Source: Bacteroidales bacterium
Lineage (GTDB): Bacteria > Bacteroidota > Bacteroidia > Bacteroidales > UBA932
Assembly: GCA_009774765.1 (NCBI GenBank)
Contig: VSOK01000042.1
Span: forward strand, 1 to 21,658
Direction of reading: 5' to 3'
Length of the DNA stretch: 21,658 bases
In this document: piece after piece, positions 1 through 7,495 of the stretch
Layout of the letters: each line of letters starts with the position of its first letter
Numbering within the stretch: the stretch's first letter is position 1
The notes under the pieces: model-generated
The model's database searches: none
Seen by the model: only the letters and a program-made list of their open reading frames with translations
Told to the model about the DNA's origin: nothing
Program-made: the position numbers and the translations under genes

Positions 1-65
1 CTTTTATATATGCCATAGCTTCTTTGGTATAAATATTGTTTAATATTCAATGAAATTTCGGACTG

Positions 66-73
66 CAAAATTA
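66..73 (-). promoter_or_regulatory. Possible Bacteroidales -7 box for a leftward gene
   Basis: On the minus strand this reads TAATTTTG, which fits the TAnnTTTG -7 consensus of Bacteroidales housekeeping promoters. It would drive a gene lying left of the window. No clear -33 element was found, so this rests on one short motif. Confidence 0.25.
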
Positions 74-105
74 GCAAAAAGAATTCATCTTATGTTTTTT
101 TTGTA

Positions 106-113
106 TATATTTG
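106..113 (+). promoter_or_regulatory. Possible -7 box for the DUF2795-type gene
   Basis: TATATTTG fits TAnnTTTG and lies 72 bases before the ATG at 186, giving a short AT-rich leader. No convincing -33 TTTG is visible at the usual distance. Confidence 0.35.
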
Positions 114-185
114 CGTCCCTAAGTTTTGAAGGACTTGTTCCATCAAATATAACATAATGATTATTAATAAAATAACACATATATT

Positions 186-407
186 ATGTATTGGACACTT
201 GAACTCGCTTATAGGTTGGAGGATGCTCCATGGCCAGCAACCAAAGAGGAACTTATCGATTATGCAACACGTTCCGGAGCACCTCTTGAAGTAGTTGAAA
301 ATCTTGAAGAGCTTGAAGACGACGGCGAGATATACGAAAGTATCGAGGACATCTGGCCCGACTACCCCACCAAAGACGACTTCTTCTTCAACGAGGAGGA
401 ATATTAA
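186..407 (+). CDS. Small acidic DUF2795-type protein
   Basis: This 73-residue, strongly acidic protein begins MYWTLELAYRLEDAPWPATK and contains the stretch YESIEDIWPDYP before an acidic, Phe-rich tail (DDFFFNEEEY). I recognise this as the small DUF2795-type protein found across Bacteroidota as a single-domain gene of about this length. The assignment is from recall, not a search. It has no signal peptide, membrane segment or Cys, so it should be cytoplasmic. Its biochemical role is unknown. It has its own promoter-like box upstream and a strong hairpin terminator 28 bases after the stop, so it is probably monocistronic. It looks like core chromosome at the left edge of an accessory region. 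Confidence 0.85.
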   Translation: MYWTLELAYRLEDAPWPATKEELIDYATRSGAPLEVVENLEELEDDGEIYESIEDIWPDYPTKDDFFFNEEEY

Positions 408-434
408 TAGCCTTAGGATAGGTTAAATAACTAA

Positions 435-485
435 ACATCAGCGCGATAAACAAGAAAATTTGTTTATCGCGCTGGTGTTTTATGC
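435..485 (+). terminator. Rho-independent terminator after the DUF2795-type gene
   Basis: The arms at 435-452 and 461-478 pair over 18 positions, with one G-T pair, around the 8-base loop agaaaatt. The right arm runs into TTT. The stem is symmetrical enough to work in either direction. Confidence 0.8.
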
Positions 486-887
486 TCTTTGAAGGTGCGG
501 TTTATTCATCTAAAACATATTTATCTTTGCCTCCCCTCCGGAATATTAAAATAAGCGGCTAAGTCAAATGCAAAGCGCAAACTTGTTCGTACTATGCTGA
601 GCTGGAGCGATTGTAAACTTAGTTCAAAACAGGATGTAAAAAGCGTATTGGAAGACTAAAAAGACTTTATCCGTTGGGCAATTTGAGGGTGGCAGGAATC
701 CACAAAAATATAATTGAAACAGGCAGATAATCCGCAAGACGTGTTGGTAATATAACTGCTATACTGTTATCAACCCAGTATATGAAACGTGCCCTGATCT
801 GCCGGCACTGACGGGCATCATTATGGTATCAATCGGCACCAGCATACACTGCATAGAAATTACATTACCAAAATAAGGGAAAGCAAA
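486..887. other. Gene-poor decayed stretch
   Basis: No ORF of convincing composition lies here on either strand. Short open runs occur in all frames but are broken by stops every few dozen codons. No tRNA, CRISPR repeat or obvious hairpin is visible. Together with the pseudogenes to the right, it looks like eroded mobile or accessory DNA. Confidence 0.5.
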
Positions 888-1235
888 ATGGAAAAATTGT
901 GCAAAGTCCTTTATATTAGCAAATATCTCCTCTGGAATAGCACGTTGTCCTGCAGGAGCGTCTCAAGACCGAACTTGCCCACAAGGTTTTCACACGCGCA
1001 ATAGAGGCCGTATTTATGGAAGAGAATGGAGCGCACTACAAGTGGAACTCTCAAAGGCACTGTTTGCCTATATGCGCGGACGCATCTGCTGTGAATACAA
1101 ACCCAAATACTCCGACACGGATGAAAAATCATTTTGGAGATATCGCAATCCGGAATTCTTTCCCGATGCAAAATAGAGTGCCTTGTTTGAGCAATCGCTC
1201 CAGAACCGAAAGGATTTGGCTCTCCCACAAAAATC
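888..1235 (+). pseudogene. Unidentified decayed gene fragment with frameshifts
   Basis: Pieces of plausible protein lie in different frames. From 956, one frame reads ERLKTELAHKVFTRAIEAVF. At about 1020 the sensible reading moves to another frame (REWSALQVELSKALFAYMRG, then a continuation to FFPDAK), where a TAG at about 1171 interrupts it. A missing base in the GGAAGAGAATGG region (1018-1028) would join the first two parts. A possible start ATG is at 888, behind AAGGGA. I do not recognise the protein family. The composition (Tyr-, Phe- and charge-rich, no signal peptide) looks like a former cytoplasmic protein. Its 3' part abuts the IS982 remnant, so it may be a target gene broken by that insertion. 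Confidence is moderate that it was coding and nil for function. Confidence 0.35.
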
Positions 1236-1447
1236 CCATAAGTTTATCACCAAGCTAAAGAAAAATATGAAAGTGGTCTCAGATCAATGATGATTTGAAA
1301 ACATAGCCCGGATTGAGCACTCGCGACACCGTTTGTTACCTAATTCATTGTTAATCTAATGGCGGGATTGCAGTATATTGACTATTCCCAAAGAAGCCTA
1401 TGATTAATCCGGAACGAGTCTTGGATAACCAGTTGACCATCTTCTAA
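1236..1447 (+). pseudogene. IS982-family transposase, C-terminal remnant
   Basis: Read across frames, the fragment gives KFITKLKKNMK, then INDDLK-(N)IARIEHSRHR, then NFIVNLMAGL-like and KKPMINPE-like pieces, ending QLTIF-stop at 1445-1447. This is the order of blocks I know from the C-terminus of IS982-family transposases of Bacteroidota: a TKLK-NMK block, a block ending in the IEHSRHR motif, the NFxVNL block, PKKP, and a hydrophobic terminus. At least three frameshifts and an internal deletion between NMK (about 1270) and INDDLK (about 1285) inactivate it. The N-terminal DDE core is not present. No terminal inverted repeats were found. Assignment is from motif recall. Confidence 0.65.
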
Positions 1448-1475
1448 TTATTTTCATCAAACTCACGTTGATTAT

Positions 1476-1847
1476 TTAATTCCATCTCTCCCAAAAATCT
1501 TCTAAAGAAGTGTTAATCGTAGGCATAGAGGATATTTGAGAACCAACCTCATTCCAACGAAAACGATCATTACATACTGCATTGAATTCTGTTATATTGA
1601 TGGTTATTTGCGATTTGATATTTTGAATTTCTTTAAGTAATGTAATCAATGTCCTGTTTGTATTCGGAGATTCAAATGTAATAACTGGGGTAAATACTCC
1701 CTTCTCATATTCTTTAATCTTATCTGTACCTATAGCTATCTCCAAATAAATACAATCATTGGCTAATGACTCCCAACTGTTAAGCTGAGCAGAGTGTAGC
1801 CGTTGAATAATTTTGATTATTGTTTTTGTATTTTTTGTTTTAAACAA
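1476..1847 (-). CDS. Hypothetical protein downstream of hsdR, start unclear
   Basis: A 123-codon frame ends at the TAA at 1476-1478. The product has no signal peptide, membrane segment or recognisable domain. It is a mixed alpha/beta sequence with clusters such as EIQNIKSQITINITEFNAV, ending DFWERWN. The only start in the reported frame is TTG at 1845-1847. The frame stays open about 60 bases further upstream to the end of hsdR and still reads plausibly there (YYDTIKTYNTLFDYNP), but offers no ATG or GTG. The ATG near 1881 is in a different frame and stops quickly. It follows hsdR in the same direction and would be the last gene of the restriction operon. It may be a truncated gene whose true start was lost. 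Function unknown. Confidence 0.45.
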   Translation of the reverse strand: MFKTKNTKTIIKIIQRLHSAQLNSWESLANDCIYLEIAIGTDKIKEYEKGVFTPVITFESPNTNRTLITLLKEIQNIKSQITINITEFNAVCNDRFRWNEVGSQISSMPTINTSLEDFWERWN

Positions 1848-1904
1848 TGGATTATAATCAAATAGAGTATTGTATGTTTTAATTGTGTCATAGTATATTG
1901 TTCT

Positions 1905-4900
1905 CTATGCCGTTAGCCAACCATACCCTTGTATTGCCATGTCAATGAAATGGTTCATCAGCAGGTTCGTTTTGGTATTGAATACTTCCTTGTCGTATGA
2001 TTCCGGCAGATCTTTATTCAAAGATAACTGTATGATCCCCATAACTTTTTGTTTGGGTTGGTCATCCTTATACCAATCCACGACCATCACGTTATTCTTC
2101 TCTTCAGAAAGTTTCTTATACAGATTTTTTGCAGCCAGTTTCACCTTTTGCTCTTCTTTCTGAGTCAGTTTACGGTCCTTGACAAGAAGGTCGAAGATTT
2201 CAAGTTCTTCTTCCTCTAAATCCATTTCAGTAGCACGGTTCTGTTCCCGCTTCAAATCTTCTATGAGTTGAAGAAGTCTTTCGTAATAGTCCTCGTTCTC
2301 GCTACCTCCGGCATTATAACGGTCAATAATACTCTTGTAACGTTCTGAGAATGCGATGCGAGTACAATTTTTGTCGATAAGTTGCCTAAACGTATCTTCA
2401 ATGTATTCACGCAAGCATTCTATTTCCAGTGGTTTATAAGGTGAATCGTTTATAACCTTGCGTACTGCGTCCACATCAAGTTTGCTAAGGTCAATAACCT
2501 TGCTTTTGTATATACCATAATGAGCTTGCGGGACTTCTACAACATTAGCCGACACACTGTCATCAAGCGTATATGCCAATTTCGCTTTGGCCCGGTTCAG
2601 TTTCTCATCGTCTATCTGGTTGCAGAAAAGTCCATTAATATAACTTATCGGTGCGAACTTCTCGTTTGACCAGCCTCTCTCGAATATTTCCGGTTTGCTG
2701 GCATCATAAAGATTCATCAGCAGGTTGCTCAATACCTTGAACCGGTCTTTCCATTCATCTTTTTCGAGTATCTTCACATACGCCAGTCGTAAAAGTTCAA
2801 GTTGGTCAAGCGTATTGAATTCTGCTATAATGTTCTCGATACTTATGCCCAGCTGCATAAGGAACACTTCGCACCCCGTGATACATTCATCTATATTATG
2901 AATAAGTGTCTCAATGTCTTTTGCCGGGTATTCCGAGCCATTATCATTGGAAGCATAGTCGCTCAAAGCCCGCTGCATGTACTTGAATACATTGACATAA
3001 TCAACCACGATGCCGCAACTCTTGCCTGGGAATACACGGTTTGCGCGAGCTATTGCCTGCATCAATGTATGCCCTTTCATCGGCTTGTCAAGGTATAATG
3101 TAGATAGAGAAGGCACATCAAAGCCTGTTAGCCACATCGCACATACGAAAACAAGGCACAATGAATCATCCTTATCCTTAAAGCGGTCTTCGATGTCTTT
3201 CCCGTCAGATGTTATTTCATTTATTTTGTTTCTATGAAATGTAATGTCTATACCCTGTGCCGAGAATCGATCTGTTTCATCGGCATCTTCACTTATTACA
3301 ACAGCCATCTCTACACGATTCATATAGTCGAGCTGTTTTGTAATGCGGTCACGCTCTTCCTGAGTTTTTGCAAGATTGCGTTCTCTGATAAAATTTCTTT
3401 TTTCCTCGGCCCAGTACTTCTGCACTTTATCGTACATTTTTACTGTAGTGTATTTATCTACACTCACGACCATTCCTTTGCCAAGAAAGCCACGGCGAGG
3501 GAAATGATGCGCTATATCCTGAGCTATCTTGTCAAGACGTTCATCGCGTTTAATCACTTCCAGGATACGGGATGATGAGTTTTCTAGCAACTCTTTTTCA
3601 CGGTCATTGAGGTTTTCATCTTCCACTATTTGATCTATATCGGTATCGAGCCAATCATTAGTAAGCCCGACTTCGGGCACTCTACGGCTGTAAAATAATG
3701 GTACGGTACTGCCGTCTTCAATGGCCTGAGCGAAATTATACTCGGACACATAGTCCCCGAACCATTGATTTGTCAAGCGTTTGCTTCCTAAAAGAGGTGT
3801 TCCTGTAAATGCTATATAATTGGCATTTGGTAATGCGGTGTGCATATTTTCCGCCAACTGTTTATATTGCGTCCGGTGGGCCTCATCTACAAGCACAAAG
3901 ATATCATTTCGCTCCGAAAGTAAAGGATATTTCTTGGTTTTGTCATACTGAAATTTATGGATTAGAGTAAACACCATTGGTTTGTTGCCTGACAAAAACT
4001 CCCGAAGTTGTGCAGCGTTTTTCGGCTGGCACTCTTCTTTATCACCAATCACCTCGGAACGCACAAAAGTCTTGTGAATTTGTGTGTCGAGATCGTCACG
4101 GTCAGTAATTATCAAAAACGTAAAATTTCCGTGTAGTTTACGTTTCACTTTACGCACGAACATTACCATTGAGTAACTTTTACCAGAACCTTGCGTATGC
4201 CAAAATACGCCCAGTTTTCCTTTCAGTTCTTCCCTGTTCTCAACGCTCTTCATCAAATTATTGACTCCCAGATACTGGTGATTTTTGGCGATAATCTTTA
4301 TGCGTTTGTTGTCGAAGAAAATAAAATTCTCAATGTAGTCGAGCAGGCGCTTTTTGCAGAAAAGACCGTCAATCAGGTTCGTGATGCTCAGCCCGTGTTC
4401 TTCAATCTGCTTGCGGTCAACTTTTTCTTTCTCATCGTCCACCCGCAGCCACTCAAAGAAAAACTCATATCCTGAATTCCACGCTCCTATTTTCGTCTGC
4501 AAACCATTAGAGAGAACACATATCTGGTTTAGGGCAAATATGTTAGGAATATCTGCCCGATATGAAACGAGGTTTTTGTTGTAGGATTCCTCAATCTTTA
4601 CAGTTGAGTTTTTCAACTCTATGAATACCAACGGCAAGCCATTGACAAACAGCAATACATCCGGACGACGATAGCGGAAACGACCTTTTATCCACATCTG
4701 ATTGACGCAGTGGAAGTCATTGTTCTCCGGATTGTCGAAATCAATCAGTTTTACAATATCGAAATCTTCTTTGTTTTGCTTGTGTATCTTTACCTTTATG
4801 CCGTTGCGAATCTGGTTATAGAACCTATAGTTCGTGTCCACCATATCTGTACCGGTATAATCTTTCCGGTACTCGCGCACAATCTCATCAAGAATCTCCG

Positions 4901-5108
4901 CATCAATCTCTGGATTGATACGCCGAAGTGTGTTACGGAATATTTCAGGAAGAATGCACTCTTCTACGTTCGCGCGTCCCGTCTTCGACAGATCATTCTG
5001 TCCCTCAACGCTGGGGTCGCATTCAATGCGTTGCCACCCGTATTCCGGCTGCGACAGTCGGTCGCATATAGCCTGTTCGATATTGTCTTCGCTAATGAAT
5101 GATTGCAT
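1905..5108 (-). CDS. hsdR: Type I restriction enzyme R subunit (endonuclease/translocase)
   Basis: HsdR powers DNA translocation and cuts DNA in the type I restriction complex (HsdR2M2S). The 1067-residue length is usual for the family. Domains in order: an N-terminal PD-(D/E)XK nuclease with RRPDVLLFVNGLPLVFIELK at about residues 147-167; a superfamily 2 helicase with the Walker A motif TQGSGKS at about 304-311, a DEAH box (LVDEAHRTQ) at about 404, FTGTP about 30 residues later, and motif VI QAIARANRVFPG at about 684-695; and a long helical C-terminus for docking to the methylase. All key residues seen are intact and there is no internal stop. The ATG at 5106-5108 lies 2 bases after the stop of the DUF1016 gene, indicating co-translation. 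It is the last large gene of the hsdM-hsdS-nuclease-hsdR operon. Confidence 0.97.
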   Translation of the reverse strand: MQSFISEDNIEQAICDRLSQPEYGWQRIECDPSVEGQNDLSKTGRANVEECILPEIFRNTLRRINPEIDAEILDEIVREYRKDYTGTDMVDTNYRFYNQIRNGIKVKIHKQNKEDFDIVKLIDFDNPENNDFHCVNQMWIKGRFRYRRPDVLLFVNGLPLVFIELKNSTVKIEESYNKNLVSYRADIPNIFALNQICVLSNGLQTKIGAWNSGYEFFFEWLRVDDEKEKVDRKQIEEHGLSITNLIDGLFCKKRLLDYIENFIFFDNKRIKIIAKNHQYLGVNNLMKSVENREELKGKLGVFWHTQGSGKSYSMVMFVRKVKRKLHGNFTFLIITDRDDLDTQIHKTFVRSEVIGDKEECQPKNAAQLREFLSGNKPMVFTLIHKFQYDKTKKYPLLSERNDIFVLVDEAHRTQYKQLAENMHTALPNANYIAFTGTPLLGSKRLTNQWFGDYVSEYNFAQAIEDGSTVPLFYSRRVPEVGLTNDWLDTDIDQIVEDENLNDREKELLENSSSRILEVIKRDERLDKIAQDIAHHFPRRGFLGKGMVVSVDKYTTVKMYDKVQKYWAEEKRNFIRERNLAKTQEERDRITKQLDYMNRVEMAVVISEDADETDRFSAQGIDITFHRNKINEITSDGKDIEDRFKDKDDSLCLVFVCAMWLTGFDVPSLSTLYLDKPMKGHTLMQAIARANRVFPGKSCGIVVDYVNVFKYMQRALSDYASNDNGSEYPAKDIETLIHNIDECITGCEVFLMQLGISIENIIAEFNTLDQLELLRLAYVKILEKDEWKDRFKVLSNLLMNLYDASKPEIFERGWSNEKFAPISYINGLFCNQIDDEKLNRAKAKLAYTLDDSVSANVVEVPQAHYGIYKSKVIDLSKLDVDAVRKVINDSPYKPLEIECLREYIEDTFRQLIDKNCTRIAFSERYKSIIDRYNAGGSENEDYYERLLQLIEDLKREQNRATEMDLEEEELEIFDLLVKDRKLTQKEEQKVKLAAKNLYKKLSEEKNNVMVVDWYKDDQPKQKVMGIIQLSLNKDLPESYDKEVFNTKTNLLMNHFIDMAIQGYGWLTA

Positions 5109-5110
5109 AG

Positions 5111-6262
5111 CTATTCCTCTTTTTCTCGTTTTGCTCTCAACTCCAATTCTGTCACTGTGCGCTCAACCACTTCTTCCAATTGGTATGTAGCTACGCCCAA
5201 CGGCTTATTGATATCTTTTAAAGACCATTCCACGACAGTTTTGTCCGTAGATTTGCAGATAATCAGACCCACTGAAGGATTATCACCTTCGCCGCGGAGC
5301 AATTCATCGGCAGCCGTAACATAGAAATTTAGTTTGCCGGCAAACTCGGGAATGTACTTTACCGCTTTCAATTCTATGATGACATACCTGTGCTGCGGAA
5401 TATGGTAAAATACCAAATCAGGGAAGAATGTCTGACCACCAGGCATCTGCAACTCCATCTGCCGCCCTACGAAAGAGAATCCTTTGCCCAACTCCAACAA
5501 AAACTTCGTGATATTGGCGATAAGGGCCTCCTCCAGGTCGCGTTCGTCATACTCGGCTTTCATCGACAGAAAATCAAAGTGATACGGGTCTTTCAGTATC
5601 TCTTTGGCCAACATATTCTGTGGGGCAGGCAATGTCTGTTCAAAGTTTGTAACAGCAGAGCCTTGGGCTTGGAACAACTTAATTGCAATCTTGTTTTCAA
5701 GCATACTGCGGCTCCACCCCTCTTTTGCGGCTTTATGGATATAGAACAGAGCCTCGTCGAGGGATTGGCATTTGGAGATAATTGATATATGCTGCCCCCA
5801 AGGAACCTTCCCAAACAACTCCGGCATTTCTAACAGGTCAGCAACTTGCTGGCTTTTTTCTTCTATCTTCATTTGGTCAACAAGTTGTTGACCTTTTTCA
5901 TTATCTAATTGGCCAACAAGCTGTTGGCCAATTGTAATTCGTTTATAATAAAAAGAATACCATTGTCTTATGTACTTGACATTGGTGTCCGAGAAACCCG
6001 TTATATCCGGAAAAGCCTGACGCATATCGAGAGCGAACTGCTTCACTACGCCTGCGCCCCAACGCTCCTCTGCACGCAGTGCTACCAAATCCCGTCCGAT
6101 ACTCCAATAGAATTCAAGCATGGATGTATTAACCCGTATAGAGGCTTTTATCTGGCTTTGGCGGAAACGAGTCTTTACATCGGACAGCCACTCTACATAT
6201 CTTGCGTCCGACAGCATTCCGTCCCGATATACAAATGTTGGTTTACTTTCCATATCTTTCAT
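5111..6262 (-). CDS. yhcG: DUF1016/YhcG-type PD-(D/E)XK nuclease domain protein
   Basis: The 383-residue protein has an N-terminal DUF1016 region (about 15-105; RVNTSMLEFYWSIGRDLV is typical) and a C-terminal PD-(D/E)XK nuclease fold. The nuclease signature is FFPDLVFYH at about 277-285 followed by YVIIELKAVKY at about 291-301, so the acidic D and the ExK pair are present. Between them lies a Gln-rich linker (about 109-141) with repeated QQLV/QQV segments encoded by palindromes, annotated separately. The gene sits between hsdS and hsdR, 19 bases after hsdS and 2 bases before hsdR, in one operon. DUF1016 proteins are common beside restriction systems, but their role there is not established. 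An accessory nuclease or DNA-end processing role is an inference. The start is ATG at 6260-6262, with a second ATG three codons later. No signs of decay. Confidence 0.88.
   Translation of the reverse strand: MKDMESKPTFVYRDGMLSDARYVEWLSDVKTRFRQSQIKASIRVNTSMLEFYWSIGRDLVALRAEERWGAGVVKQFALDMRQAFPDITGFSDTNVKYIRQWYSFYYKRITIGQQLVGQLDNEKGQQLVDQMKIEEKSQQVADLLEMPELFGKVPWGQHISIISKCQSLDEALFYIHKAAKEGWSRSMLENKIAIKLFQAQGSAVTNFEQTLPAPQNMLAKEILKDPYHFDFLSMKAEYDERDLEEALIANITKFLLELGKGFSFVGRQMELQMPGGQTFFPDLVFYHIPQHRYVIIELKAVKYIPEFAGKLNFYVTAADELLRGEGDNPSVGLIICKSTDKTVVEWSLKDINKPLGVATYQLEEVVERTVTELELRAKREKEE
5837..5933. repeat. Three tandem palindromes inside the DUF1016 gene
   Basis: Three successive inverted repeats lie within about 100 bases. 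The first is gtcagcaa/ttgctggc at 5837-5853, with one G-T position and a 1-base centre. The second is ggtcaacaa/ttgttgacc at 5875-5893, perfect with a 1-base centre. The third is aattggccaaca/tgttggccaatt at 5907-5933, perfect 12-base arms with a 3-base centre. Each encodes a QQ-containing segment (SQQVAD, GQQLVDQ, GQQLVGQ) of the linker. The arms share a core of the form T-(g/c)-(g/a)-CAAcAA, so they look like diverged copies of one unit. Confidence 0.8.
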
Positions 6263-6281
6263 TCTTTCAGAGCATTCAAAT

Positions 6282-7493
6282 TTACACTTTTACTTCCAGT
6301 TTTCCGCTCATCAGGCGAGGCAACAACAGGTCACGCTGGCGGGTAAGGAGAACGGATTGACGTTGAAGTGATTCGATTTGTCTATATAGTGCAGATATTC
6401 TCTGTCCAAACTTTAACTCTATATTTTCTATGGGAACAATAATCCGTATTTTATTGATAATAGCCTGACTTAAATTCTGCTGCGCAGCCCCAAATCCGAT
6501 ATTTATCAAATATTCTCTAATGCTTTTTAAATGGAAAAATAGATAATAGGAGGCCTGCTTATCCTTGTTGGGCAGAAATACACATGCAGCTTGGTTACAA
6601 GACATTTGCCTTGCCAATATCCCAAGTTTCCCAATATTAACCCCATACATAGCCATAAGAATACTATTAGGGGGCAATAATCTGGCAGAAGAATGTTTAA
6701 GTGCATCCGATGTTATTTTTTCTTCGGTATCAATGATTATGGAATCTTGAATTTCTCCTGTTTTTACCCAATAGATAGTACCATTAGCATAATATTCCGA
6801 TTTTTCTCTATTAGGAGTGCCACCAGAGCAGGTTTTATAACAATCTTTTATTTTACGCACTTTCCATCCTTTGGGTAAGCCATCCACAAACTCTGTATTC
6901 TCATATCCTGGAAAACGAAAACGGATAAACCATTCCTTGTAGAGATTTTCCGCCATTTGTTCCAGCAAATGAATCCGCTTTGCATTGTTCTCAATCAGAG
7001 AGTCGTATGCGGAGAGGATAGAGGCTATCTTGCGTTGAACAGGCAGAGTGGGAAGGGATATTTTATATCTCTTTATTAATAGAGCATTTAAATTTTGTTG
7101 TGCACCGCCATTCGCTAATTTGTTTAAGTTGTCGCATTGTTGTTGTAGGAAATAATAAACAAAACGATAATCTGCTTCCTTCTCATCAATAATGAGATTA
7201 CAGCACGCTTGATTTGTAGTAAGAGGAATCTTTGTTATAGCTGATTTTCCAGCAGTAACACCATACATTGCTACAATAACAGAGTTCTCCGGAATGAATT
7301 TTGCGGCAGAATTCTTAAGACCTTCTTTCGTTATTTTCTTGTTCGTATCATAGATATTACAAAAATTCACCTCATTAGTATTAAGCCAAGGTATTGTACC
7401 TCCTTCATAATATGAAGAATTTGAACTTGTTGGCGTGCCCCCACTACAAACTTTTTTGCAAATATCTCCAATATGTCTAACTACATATTCCAT
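6282..7493 (-). CDS. hsdS: Type I restriction-modification specificity subunit S
   Basis: HsdS reads the bipartite target sequence for the methylase and nuclease. The 403 residues show two target-recognition domains, each followed by a conserved helical spacer. TRD1 spans about 5-150 (SGGTPTSSNSSYYEGGTIPW; MYGVTAGKSA; NGGAQQNLN). The central repeat spans about 153-200 (LPVQRKIASILSAYDSLIEN, then ENLYKEWFIRFRFPG). TRD2 spans about 207-345 (SGGTPNREKSEYYANGTIYW; MYGVNIGKLG; FGAAQQNLS). The C-terminal repeat is about 350-395 (RISALYRQIESLQRQ, then RDLLLPRLMSGKLEV). The two TRDs resemble each other closely, so the two half-sites may be similar. ATG 7491-7493 is 2 bases after the hsdM stop. The gene is intact, and no second or inverted hsdS lies in the window. 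Confidence 0.96.
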   Translation of the reverse strand: MEYVVRHIGDICKKVCSGGTPTSSNSSYYEGGTIPWLNTNEVNFCNIYDTNKKITKEGLKNSAAKFIPENSVIVAMYGVTAGKSAITKIPLTTNQACCNLIIDEKEADYRFVYYFLQQQCDNLNKLANGGAQQNLNALLIKRYKISLPTLPVQRKIASILSAYDSLIENNAKRIHLLEQMAENLYKEWFIRFRFPGYENTEFVDGLPKGWKVRKIKDCYKTCSGGTPNREKSEYYANGTIYWVKTGEIQDSIIIDTEEKITSDALKHSSARLLPPNSILMAMYGVNIGKLGILARQMSCNQAACVFLPNKDKQASYYLFFHLKSIREYLINIGFGAAQQNLSQAIINKIRIIVPIENIELKFGQRISALYRQIESLQRQSVLLTRQRDLLLPRLMSGKLEVKV

Positions 7494-7495
7494 CT

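Noticed and set aside
6282..7493. Phase-variable (invertible) hsdS locus
   Set aside because: Only one full hsdS is present, with no partial or inverted hsdS copy and no recombinase gene in the window.
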